Shown piece after piece: positions 55,512-63,021 of a stretch of 64,000 nt of DNA. The translations under genes and the position numbers were made by a program. The first letter of the stretch is position 1; every line of letters starts with the position of its first letter. The notes under the pieces were generated by a model. It searched no databases. It was not told the DNA's origin and saw only the letters and a program-made list of their open reading frames with translations. The stretch lies in IMG/VR virus record IMGVR_UViG_3300028800_000009, positions 1-64,000 of that record, one strand, 5' to 3'. The DNA is from a virus.

Positions 55512-55972
55512 CGCCGACGGAAGAACGGCGAGAGCGAGCCGTCGAGGATCGGGCGCCGCGGCGGCGGAAAGTAGGTCGCGGTCCGGTAGCGGAGCGTCGA
55601 CGCGTAGTACTCCGCGCCATAGGGGCTCTGATTCCACCACGCCTCGGTCGGTGTCGCCGGGACCGAATATTCGAGCGTGGCGTTGACCGACCCTTCGGTC
55701 GCCGCCGAGACTCGGCCGACCGCGCCGCGCGGCTTCCCGTCTGGTCCGGGAGCAAACAGGAACGCCATGTGGGAGACGGCAAGGTTAAGGAGGATCGTCC
55801 GTTCGAACGTATCCTGAATTACGCTCGACGGCGTGTTATCGACCATCCCACCAATCGTCACCCGGTTGAAGAATGACTGGGCCTGGAGCGCGGAGACGGA
55901 GGCAAACTCGGGGTACTGGGAGACCCAGGCCGCGTAATCGAAGACGACAACCCCCCCACAAGGCTGGGTCAT
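55508..55972 (-). CDS. Head-tail adaptor, DUF4054 family (154 aa)
   Basis: VFDYAAWVSQYPEFASVSAL, FFNRVTIGGMVDNTPSSVIQ and LLNLAVSHMAFLFAPG match DUF4054, whose members are head-completion adaptors. Coupled on both sides by 4-base overlaps. Confidence 0.75.
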   Translation of the reverse strand: MTQPCGGVVVFDYAAWVSQYPEFASVSALQAQSFFNRVTIGGMVDNTPSSVIQDTFERTILLNLAVSHMAFLFAPGPDGKPRGAVGRVSAATEGSVNATLEYSVPATPTEAWWNQSPYGAEYYASTLRYRTATYFPPPRRPILDGSLSPFFRRR

Positions 55973-56490
55973 TCGACTGCGGCGATCTCCGCCGCGCCGT
56001 CAACCTCGATTTCGGTAAACTTGATCGGGCTATCGTCGGCAGTCTTCAGCTCGAACTTCTTGTTCATCACGGGGAGTTTGTTCGGGTTCAGCCGTTCGAG
56101 CCCGGTCGTGACCCCGACGCGCTCGCGCGCGGCATCCCGGAGCTTCCCGACGGCCGAGTAAGCGATGATCATCCCTTCCCGGACGGCCGGGAGGTATTTC
56201 CCGGTCTGGTCCATCCACTTATCCCAGAGGTCCTTTGGAACGCCGTGAGTAACCGCGAACCCGCCGACGATGAGGCACCGCGGCCCCTCGTTCTGGGGAT
56301 GGGCCGGACCGTTTAGGACGAACGGCTCCCCGACGGGAAACGCCTGCCGGACCGTGCGGTGGCCGCCGAGCGTAACCTCCTCCATCTCCCGGAACTCATG
56401 GAGCTGGAGCGTGAAGCCCTGGGGAATCTTGCACCCAACCGCGACGGTATCCGTCCCGGTACGGGGCTTGGTCTGCGGAACTGCCGACAT
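55969..56490 (-). CDS. Conserved virion-module protein (173 aa)
   Basis: GCKIPQGFTLQLHEFREMEE, GPAHPQNEGPRCLIVGGFAV and WDKWMDQTGKYLPAVREGMI form a pattern typical of the gene after the capsid gene in this phage group. Role not established. Confidence 0.6.
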   Translation of the reverse strand: MSAVPQTKPRTGTDTVAVGCKIPQGFTLQLHEFREMEEVTLGGHRTVRQAFPVGEPFVLNGPAHPQNEGPRCLIVGGFAVTHGVPKDLWDKWMDQTGKYLPAVREGMIIAYSAVGKLRDAARERVGVTTGLERLNPNKLPVMNKKFELKTADDSPIKFTEIEVDGAAEIAAVE

Positions 56491-56503
56491 AGAGTACTCC
56501 TTT

Positions 56504-57583
56504 TTAGATGCCGATCATCGTTGCCATGGCGAAGAGCTGGCGGCCGATAAAGCCATACGAGCCCGAGGTCATCTTCTGTTTGAAGGACGACATATCGGGG
56601 ACGACGCGGTGGGTCCGGAGCTTCTCTGTATAGGCGAGCCACCCGGTTTCCTGGTTGTCGACCTCCGGCGCAATCAGCTGGCACATCTCGCCGGCAGCGA
56701 CGCCCTGGGGGTTCTGAGCCGTGATCGCGCCGTACTGGATCGCGTTGACGATCTCTAGGTTCGGGTAGTTGTCCTTAAGGAGGAGCTTCACGTTGACATT
56801 GAACGAGTTCGTCGCGGTGAGCGCGCCCTCGCGGGACGGCGAGAGGGCGAGCTTAAACTTGCTCTTCGTATCGATGTTGCCGACCGACTGCGAAATGAGC
56901 GTGTTCACCAGGGTCTGGATGTCCTGGAAAATCTCGTTCGCCGTCGCGTTCGGCGCATTGCCGACGAGCCAGGTGAGGCCGCCGTTCGATTTCGGCGCCG
57001 GCGCAATCGCCGGATTGAGGTTCGGATCGGTCTGGATGCCGTAGAGCTGGAGTCCAAGGAGGCCTTTGAAGGCGAGCAGGTTCTCGAACTTCCCGAGGAC
57101 GTCCGCCGCAGCTCCCTGTATCTCGGTCGCCCAGGAGATCTTCGCGAGGCCGGCGCGGTCCAGCTCCAGCTCACCCCACTGGCATACGGTCTGGAAGAGA
57201 TACGGCTGGCGCGTCTCGAAGTTCGCGTTCGCCGTCGTCGTGCCAGTATTCTGGAAGTCGCCGTACGAGGAGACGGCGCCCCCGCGCTCAACGACCGGGA
57301 AGATCGCCGACTCAGTAGTCCAGTTGCCCTTCTTGACCTCGTCGAAGATCAGCTTGGCGTTGTTGTTCGCCTGGCGGATGCGGAGGATCGCCGGGTCGAT
57401 AATCGTCGTGAGGAATGCCGGGATACCCGAGCTTGGCGTCGTCACCAATTGGGGCTGGGCGTCCATCGCGAGGTCGAAGTTCTCGGCCCACTCGGGCTCG
57501 AGGAACGCCTTGACCCCGGGGAAGTGGTAGCCGTCCCGCTCGAAGGAGCGGAGGAGGCGTTGTGCGTCGTATTCCATTTTCAT
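56504..57583 (-). CDS. Major capsid protein, DUF2184 family (359 aa)
   Basis: Start at MKMEYDAQRLLRSFERDGYH (57583) behind AAGGAGCAA, so the 504-aa open frame is trimmed. AMDAQPQLVTTPSSGIPAFL, GDFQNTGTTTANANFETRQP, WGELELDRAGLAKISWATEI and GLQLYGIQTDPNLNPAIAP are DUF2184 blocks. Forms the HK97-fold shell. Confidence 0.85.
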   Translation of the reverse strand: MKMEYDAQRLLRSFERDGYHFPGVKAFLEPEWAENFDLAMDAQPQLVTTPSSGIPAFLTTIIDPAILRIRQANNNAKLIFDEVKKGNWTTESAIFPVVERGGAVSSYGDFQNTGTTTANANFETRQPYLFQTVCQWGELELDRAGLAKISWATEIQGAAADVLGKFENLLAFKGLLGLQLYGIQTDPNLNPAIAPAPKSNGGLTWLVGNAPNATANEIFQDIQTLVNTLISQSVGNIDTKSKFKLALSPSREGALTATNSFNVNVKLLLKDNYPNLEIVNAIQYGAITAQNPQGVAAGEMCQLIAPEVDNQETGWLAYTEKLRTHRVVPDMSSFKQKMTSGSYGFIGRQLFAMATMIGI

Positions 57584-57608
57584 TTGCTCCTTAAGGGGAA
57601 GGTTAGGC

Positions 57609-58781
57609 TCAGCCGAGCGGGGTCGAGCTAATAGCGACCAGCTCGCCCGGGGCCGCGTTGTTCCCGGCCGGGGCAACGACCCACTTCGTCTCGACGCCGG
57701 CGAGGATCGAGCCCGAGGTATCGCCCGCGCCGGTCGCGTTACTGATGACGTACGTCCCGGTCTTGCCGATGCCGGTCGTCCCGCCCGTGCCGAACGGGAG
57801 GATAAACGGCGCGCCGGTCGAGGAGGTCGTCGAAACCGTCTCGCTAGGCGCGAGCGTACCGGACGTGAGCGTCGTGACCGTGAGCAGGCCGCCCGAGCCG
57901 GTCGCGGTCGCGGTCGACGCGAGGGTCTGGGCGATCGAGAGCGGGTAGGTACCGGCACCCCCGGTACCCGTGCCGCCGGCAAGGATCGTCGTCCCCGCGG
58001 TAAAGGCGTTCGAGCCACCCGAGAGGGTCTGGCCCGGGTAGAGGACGCCCGAAGTCATGCTGGTCACCGTCAGCCAGCCGCCCGAGCCGGTGATGGCCGT
58101 GCCGGTCGGTACGGACTGGGAGATCGAGACGGTGTAGGTCCCGGTCGAACCGGCCGTACCGGTAAGCTGAGAGACGATCGTCGTATTCGGATCGATCCCG
58201 GTCCCGGAGAGCGTCTGGCCCGGGTAGAGGCCACCGGTCGTGATCGTCGCGACGGTAAGGACCGTACCCGCAATACCGCCGACGAAGGTATTCGCCGCAG
58301 CCGAACTGACGTTGAGCGTGTTCGCCGCGATCGTAAGTACGGAGATCGAGGCGGCGGTCGGGGGCGAGCCCGAGGCGGCGAAGGACGCGAGTCCGGTCGT
58401 AAAGTTCGCGTAGACTTTCTGGCCGGCGAGCGCAGTCGTCGAGCCGTTGTTCCGGACGTAGTAGTCCCCGGCGGAGAAGCACGACACGAACGAGCCCGCG
58501 AGGATCGTCATCGAGGCGTCCGGGTAGCCGGGGCCGGGCGTAACGATGTCGGCGCGGAGGCCCTCGCGCTGAACGAACCCGGTGACCGGACCCGACCCGA
58601 AGCTGTTCAGCAGGGTAAAGGTCGGGTCGGCCCACGCGAAGGCGCCGACGGTAAGGCCGGCCGCGCCCGCGAGGAAGGCGCCGACGCCGGCGACGACGGA
58701 ATAGGCGTTTTCGTTCGCGGACGCGCGGTCGCCTTCGACCGCAATCGCCGGTTGAACATTCACAAGCTTTGGAAAGCCCAT
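57609..58781 (-). CDS. Structural cement protein with three inserted modules (390 aa)
   Basis: Residues 1-150 (GDRASANENAYSVVAGVGAF; EGLRADIVTPGPGYPDASMT; GQKVYANFTTGLASF) and the last 30 residues form the usual cement/decoration fold found next to DUF2184 capsids. Between them lie about three copies of a 55-60 aa Gly/Thr module (GTVLTVATITTGGLYPGQTL, WLTVTSMTSGVLYPGQTLSG, LLTVTTLTSGTLAPSETVST), doubling the protein. These probably project from the capsid surface. Confidence 0.7.
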   Translation of the reverse strand: MGFPKLVNVQPAIAVEGDRASANENAYSVVAGVGAFLAGAAGLTVGAFAWADPTFTLLNSFGSGPVTGFVQREGLRADIVTPGPGYPDASMTILAGSFVSCFSAGDYYVRNNGSTTALAGQKVYANFTTGLASFAASGSPPTAASISVLTIAANTLNVSSAAANTFVGGIAGTVLTVATITTGGLYPGQTLSGTGIDPNTTIVSQLTGTAGSTGTYTVSISQSVPTGTAITGSGGWLTVTSMTSGVLYPGQTLSGGSNAFTAGTTILAGGTGTGGAGTYPLSIAQTLASTATATGSGGLLTVTTLTSGTLAPSETVSTTSSTGAPFILPFGTGGTTGIGKTGTYVISNATGAGDTSGSILAGVETKWVVAPAGNNAAPGELVAISSTPLG

Positions 58782-58813
58782 ATGAGTATCTCCTTCGGAG
58801 TTTTAGGGCGGGA

Positions 58814-60607
58814 TCACGCGCCGAGGTTGCGGACGCGGCTCGGCGTAATGCCGAAGTCTTTCTCGAACTGCTGGCGCTCGGTAACGAGAGCCGCGTCGTT
58901 CGCGTGGCGCGGGAAGAGCGTCTTCGCCGCCTCCTTGGCCTTGACGAGGATCGCCACCATCGCCGGGAAGGCACTCGAGTCGACGCCATCGATCGCGATG
59001 TCATTGGCCTTGAGCGCGGCGGCGTAGATCGCGGAGGCGGAATCCATCGCGACGCCGACTTCGCCGATGAGCGGGAAGACTGCCTTCTCGGCCGCCCGGA
59101 TGTCGGCGAGGGTCTTCAGCGTTTCGTCGCGCGTCTCCTTCCGGACTTTCGCGATTGCGGCGTCCATCGCCTTCTCGGTAACACCGGCAGGCTCGCCGGG
59201 CTTCGGCGATTCCTTATCCTTCGCTGCTTTATCCAAAGCTTCTTTCTCCTTGCGCGCTTTCTCCGCGGGGGATTCGTCTTCGACGGCGTCTTCGGGCATC
59301 ATGTCCATGACCTCCTTACAGGAAGCCTCGTCCATACCCTTCGCCTTAAGGTACTCCATAACCTTCGCCTTCGCGCCGGCCGGAGCCACCGCGGCGCTCG
59401 GGTCTGTGACGGTCCCGGGCTGAGCCTCGTCCATCTCGGCGGGCTCGGCCTCGGTCTGCTCGCCCACGAGGTCGAGGATACGCATCATCACGTCGTCCGG
59501 GCCGACGCCGCCGGAAGCCTTCGCCTCCGGGGTCATCATCGGCTCGGCGGCGTCGCGCGCGAGTTTGACGATAGCGGCGCGCTTCTCCTTCAAGTTCTTC
59601 CGCGTCACGTCCTTCAGACCCGGCGCGAGGGCCTTCGCGAACTTCGGCATCGCGTCCGCCGCCAACTTCGGGAGCACGTAAGCGCACAGCGCTCCCTGGG
59701 TCCGCGCGGCCGTCCGCGAGAGGACTGCTACTTTCATATCTTGCTCCTGTTTGATGGCTTCGTCGCCGACGAGGACGTCAGGCCCGGCGCGGCCCTTCTC
59801 TACCAATGCAACGTGGTTGCCCACTATGTCGCGCATGACGCCGTCGTACGGCGTCCCTTCGTAGTAGCCCGGGGACATGTCCGGGCGGTAGTGATACGAA
59901 CAGGACAACTCACGCTTCGATTCGTCCTCGACGCCGTCAATCGCGTACTGGGGCCAAATAGATATGGCGTTGTCAAGGTACGGGTGGTTGTAGACGGCGC
60001 TCGTCCCGGCCGAGCCTACGACGTCGTTCAGCTTCGGGTCGTCGGCGGACGTCGAGACGTGGGTCTTCATCAACGGGACGCCGTTAAAGGTCGGCGCAGC
60101 TTTCTCCAGCTCCTTCGGGTCGCGGAGGAGCTGGTAAACGCGCTCGGGATCGAGCCCGAGCTTCTGCCATCCCGGTATCTCGTGACCGATATAGGGACAA
60201 ACCCCAGCCTTGGAGATATGGGTCGATTCGAGGTGGAGCCGCCCGTCCTTGTCGTAGACCCGCGCCGACGACTTATCGTAGGCAAGGTCGACGGGAAGAG
60301 GACCAAGCGCAAGCGCCCGAGCGCGCTCGGCCATATCGCGGGAAACAAAGGGTCCGATCGCACGATCGGCGGCGAGGCGGACGTGCCAGCCGTCTTCGGC
60401 GTGCTCCGGCTCGTCGGCCTCCTCGGAGAAGAATTTCACGAGGCCCGAGACGAGGCCGTCCCAGTCCTCGGGTTTCATATCCTTCGCGGCCTTCCCCGCC
60501 TCCCGGTAGGCGATTGCGGCGGCCTGAGAGCGCTTATGCCCGGCCTTGATCAGCTCGCCGATATTCGCGCTGATAACTTCCTGGGAATGGCCGGACCTAA
60601 TGGGCAT
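58814..60607 (-). CDS. Prohead protease/scaffold, DUF2213 family (597 aa)
   Basis: Central DUF2213 part: GVPLMKTHVSTSADDPKLND, VGSAGTSAVYNHPYLDNAIS, DESKRELSCSYHYRPDMSPG, DIVGNHVALVEKGRAGPDVL. The C-terminal 280 residues are charged and helical, like a fused scaffold. The N-terminal 100 residues are an extra domain (GHKRSQAAAIAYREAGKAAK). Processes and scaffolds the prohead. Confidence 0.8.
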   Translation of the reverse strand: MPIRSGHSQEVISANIGELIKAGHKRSQAAAIAYREAGKAAKDMKPEDWDGLVSGLVKFFSEEADEPEHAEDGWHVRLAADRAIGPFVSRDMAERARALALGPLPVDLAYDKSSARVYDKDGRLHLESTHISKAGVCPYIGHEIPGWQKLGLDPERVYQLLRDPKELEKAAPTFNGVPLMKTHVSTSADDPKLNDVVGSAGTSAVYNHPYLDNAISIWPQYAIDGVEDESKRELSCSYHYRPDMSPGYYEGTPYDGVMRDIVGNHVALVEKGRAGPDVLVGDEAIKQEQDMKVAVLSRTAARTQGALCAYVLPKLAADAMPKFAKALAPGLKDVTRKNLKEKRAAIVKLARDAAEPMMTPEAKASGGVGPDDVMMRILDLVGEQTEAEPAEMDEAQPGTVTDPSAAVAPAGAKAKVMEYLKAKGMDEASCKEVMDMMPEDAVEDESPAEKARKEKEALDKAAKDKESPKPGEPAGVTEKAMDAAIAKVRKETRDETLKTLADIRAAEKAVFPLIGEVGVAMDSASAIYAAALKANDIAIDGVDSSAFPAMVAILVKAKEAAKTLFPRHANDAALVTERQQFEKDFGITPSRVRNLGA

Positions 60608-60816
60608 CAGAGCGGCTTCACGACGGAGACGGGCGGCGCGACGTAGCGGCCGTACTGATCCTGCGCGACCTGGAACGACACGACGAGGCCGTCGGCCTTC
60701 GCCTCGTTCATGATCGCTGCCAGATCAAGAAGGAGCGGCCCCAAACGCCTACGGTAGGACTCGGCGCGCGAGGCGTCGGTCCTCAAATCCTCGGGATCGA
60801 GTTCGGTCAGAGCCAT
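60607..60816 (-). CDS. Hypothetical protein (69 aa)
   Basis: Start MALTELDPEDLRTDASRAES (60816) in a TGATG junction. Helical then beta (ADGLVVSFQVAQDQYGRYVA). Coupled to the DUF2213 gene. Unknown. Confidence 0.55.
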   Translation of the reverse strand: MALTELDPEDLRTDASRAESYRRRLGPLLLDLAAIMNEAKADGLVVSFQVAQDQYGRYVAPPVSVVKPL

Positions 60817-61034
60817 CAGCAATGGTGCTCGCAAGGCATCCGGTAGAACAATTGGGCCGAACGGCTTGCGATCCGGAGGAGTTCGGGCGAGCGCATCCCC
60901 AGCTCGTGCCATCCGTAGACGTAGTCCGCGGACGCGCCCCTCAGCATCATCGGCACGGTTAGCGGATCGAGACCCACCGATCGCGGGACGAGGCGGAAGA
61001 GCGAGCCGTCCGGGAACGCGAGGCCAAGGCTCAC
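60816..61034 (-). CDS. Small protein (72 aa)
   Basis: GTG start overlapping the neighbour's stop. Contains RLVPRSVGLDPLTVPMMLRG and YVYGWHELGMRSPEL, with a C-terminal CEHHC that could bind metal. The pattern is common beside phage head genes; function unknown. Confidence 0.55.
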   Translation of the reverse strand: MSLGLAFPDGSLFRLVPRSVGLDPLTVPMMLRGASADYVYGWHELGMRSPELLRIASRSAQLFYRMPCEHHC

Positions 61035-61312
61035 GGAGCCGGGGGTGCTACCGCCGCAAGCGCGGCCTGGGCCTCGGTAACGACGGCCGCGGTCGACGCT
61101 TCGACGTCGGTCGAGAGCTTCGCAAGCGCGGCGAGCTGATCAGGCGTCGCACCGGCCGCGGTAGCCGCCGCGACCGCCGCTGCGATTTGGGCCGGGATAC
61201 CCTGGACCGCCGCGACGAGCGGTCCGACCGCCGCCGCAAGGTTCGTTACCGAAGCGGCAAGCGCCACGTCGTCGGCCGAAAGTTTTGCGATCGCGTCGTC
61301 GATTTGGGTCAT
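61031..61312 (-). CDS. Ala-rich coiled-coil protein (93 aa)
   Basis: Start MTQIDDAIAKLSADDVALAA (61312); the longer open frame is rejected. Heptad-like Ala/Val repeats continue to the end (VAAATAAGATPDQLAALAKL). Such proteins accompany capsid or fibre genes in many phages. No defined role. Confidence 0.6.
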   Translation of the reverse strand: MTQIDDAIAKLSADDVALAASVTNLAAAVGPLVAAVQGIPAQIAAAVAAATAAGATPDQLAALAKLSTDVEASTAAVVTEAQAALAAVAPPAP

Positions 61313-61407
61313 AATTCTCTCCTCGGTTTGAAAGATAAGTTGCGCTAGAATTAAACTATCGCGGTTCGCGAATGCGCCCCATAGCAGTTTGCTATCCTCG
61401 CGCGTGA

Positions 61408-61602
61408 TCAAGCGATGCTCCTCGCGATCCTGACCGGGAGCGGTGGAAGCTCGAACTTCCAGCCCAGGCAGTCGTACTTGCCGCAATTGCAGGGGACGGC
61501 GTCATATTCAAGCTTGCCCATCTTGAAGCCAGTCGCGGTCTTGAACTTGAACGATAGGCCGCTCTTCGTCAGGAATTGCTCGACGAACTCGTCGCGGGTC
61601 AT
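61408..61602 (-). CDS. Small Cys-rich protein (64 aa)
   Basis: Starts MTRDEFVEQFLTKSGLSFKF; CNCGKYDCLGWKFELPPLP carries three Cys. ATGA overlap with the winged-helix gene. Unknown. The 95-base gap to 61312 holds only its downstream leader. Confidence 0.55.
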   Translation of the reverse strand: MTRDEFVEQFLTKSGLSFKFKTATGFKMGKLEYDAVPCNCGKYDCLGWKFELPPLPVRIARSIA

Positions 61603-61838
61603 GCCGCGGTAAGTTCCATCGATGGAGTCGCCGTAAGCCTATATCCGAAACCCCACCGTACATCGATGGTATACCCCTTCGAACGGATTCGGCTAATATA
61701 TACTCGCAGCGTATGCTCCGGACTATCCACGTTGCGGTTATCCCAAATCGCACAAAGTTCGCTCGTCGTATGAAACTTCGGCGAGGACGCGAGTACCGCG
61801 ACGATTTTCGCTTCCATCTGGGTCAGGTGCATGTGCAT
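61599..61838 (-). CDS. Stand-alone OmpR/PhoB-type winged-helix DNA-binding protein (79 aa)
   Basis: Covers only the effector domain of response regulators: LTQMEAKIVAVLASSPKFHT, an entry helix SELCAIWDN, then EHTLRVYISRIRSKGYTIDV and WGFGYRL, the recognition helix and wing hairpin. No receiver domain. A transcription factor embedded among head genes; it may regulate late genes or host promoters. Confidence 0.75.
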   Translation of the reverse strand: MHMHLTQMEAKIVAVLASSPKFHTTSELCAIWDNRNVDSPEHTLRVYISRIRSKGYTIDVRWGFGYRLTATPSMELTAA

Positions 61839-61842
61839 GGCT

Positions 61843-62631
61843 CTAGAATCCCGGTATAACGGAGCGTGAAACGCAGCGGCAGTTGATCAACTCGCCGGGG
61901 AAGATATACTCGCCCTCGTCTGGATCGTACCAACCCTTCTTAACGTCGTAGCGGACCTTGTTACGCCCCGCCTTAAGGTGACTCGGCCGCGGGTGCTTTC
62001 CGCCGCCTGAATGAACCCATACCGCTTCGATTACACCTAACTCAGTTTGTCGCACGCGCGTCAGCGTAGCCGTCGCCTTGTTGTTCTGGTCCCGCGCGAT
62101 AAGCGCCGCGCGCCGCTTCGCGACGCCGAGCTGCTCCCGAAGATCGTCGGAGAGCTGCTTAAGGTCCCGGCCCGTCGTGACCGAGCGGAGGACCATCCCC
62201 TCGACCTGGGTCAGGTACGCGGCCGGGATCGAGCGGATCAACCCGACCTGCTCGCCGATCGTCGCCGAAAGAACATCGTTCATCGTCCGCGTCATCTTAA
62301 AGCGGACCGAGAAGCCGGCCTTCTTCAGGATCGCGCGGAGCGTGCGGTCGGAGCGGTCGACGACGTCCTTCGCGAAGTGATCGGCCAGATCGAGCGCCGC
62401 GTCGTCGAAACGGGACTGCCACCGGTCGGCGAGTTCCTTCATCGCCTTACGCAGGCCGGCGGCCGGGCTCTCGTCCGCGGCCATCTCCGGAGGGTTCGCG
62501 TTCCACTGGGCCGTTACCCAGTAACAGAACGAGCGGTGCATTTCCTCGACCAACGCCACGAGCCGACGCCGGAACTCGGCTTCAAGGCCGAGGTTCGGGC
62601 GGACAGGCGCGAGGAGCTTGTTGCGGGTCAT
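61843..62631 (-). CDS. Mu gpF-like minor head protein (262 aa)
   Basis: Contains AHFAKDVVDRSD-like helices (ADHFAKDVVDRSDRTLRAIL), LKQLSDDLREQLGVAKRRAA, LIARDQNNKATATLTRVRQT and a C-terminal EYIFPGELINCRCVSRSVIP. The 'GxPxNCRC' end is the hallmark of the phage Mu F family. Acts near the portal in head morphogenesis. Confidence 0.85.
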   Translation of the reverse strand: MTRNKLLAPVRPNLGLEAEFRRRLVALVEEMHRSFCYWVTAQWNANPPEMAADESPAAGLRKAMKELADRWQSRFDDAALDLADHFAKDVVDRSDRTLRAILKKAGFSVRFKMTRTMNDVLSATIGEQVGLIRSIPAAYLTQVEGMVLRSVTTGRDLKQLSDDLREQLGVAKRRAALIARDQNNKATATLTRVRQTELGVIEAVWVHSGGGKHPRPSHLKAGRNKVRYDVKKGWYDPDEGEYIFPGELINCRCVSRSVIPGF

Positions 62632-62646
62632 CCTAGCTTTACTTCC

Positions 62647-63021
62647 TTATCCGCCTTCCGATTTAGACTTACTACGCTTATTGGCTTCGGAAATTGCCCT
62701 TGATAAACCAAGATTAGGTCCAGGCCCTTCTCCGATACTAGCAACTCGCGTTGCCACAGTCGGACCATTTTTATAGACCTCATAGAACCCTTTAGGATGT
62801 TTCATGACGTAATGAGTCTTATCTGGTGACTCGTGTAAGATTCTATGCTCTTGAGATTTATTATTTCTACCAGCTTTATGCGACGTCGAACCTCCTCCGC
62901 TTGTGAACTGCCCATTACTAGGATCGTGCTTCGTCTCGGCGTCCATCGCAAGGCGGCGTTGGCGCTGTTCGTCGGAAAGAAAACCTGCCATCGCGGTCTG
63001 GGTCGAGGTATATTCAGTCAT
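62647..63021 (-). CDS. Hypothetical protein (124 aa), AT-richer than neighbours
   Basis: Starts MTEYTSTQTAMAGFLSDEQR; MDAETKHDPSNGQFTSGGGS is a linker seen in phage head proteins. The C-terminal 65 residues (HESPDKTHYVMKHPKGFYEV) form a small beta fold. Local base composition is clearly lower in GC than the flanking genes, suggesting a recent insertion of the C-terminal part. Overlaps the portal stop by 4 bases. Confidence 0.55.
   Translation of the reverse strand: MTEYTSTQTAMAGFLSDEQRQRRLAMDAETKHDPSNGQFTSGGGSTSHKAGRNNKSQEHRILHESPDKTHYVMKHPKGFYEVYKNGPTVATRVASIGEGPGPNLGLSRAISEANKRSKSKSEGG

Noticed and set aside
56504-58018. 504-aa open frame extending the capsid gene upstream
   Set aside because: The first 145 residues are Arg/Pro/Ser-rich shadow sequence overlapping the cement protein gene; the capsid start with AAGGAG is at 57583.
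58769-60646. 625-aa plus-strand open frame
   Set aside because: It lies opposite the DUF2213 protease, is Arg/Gly/His-rich without family features, and has no ribosome-binding site.
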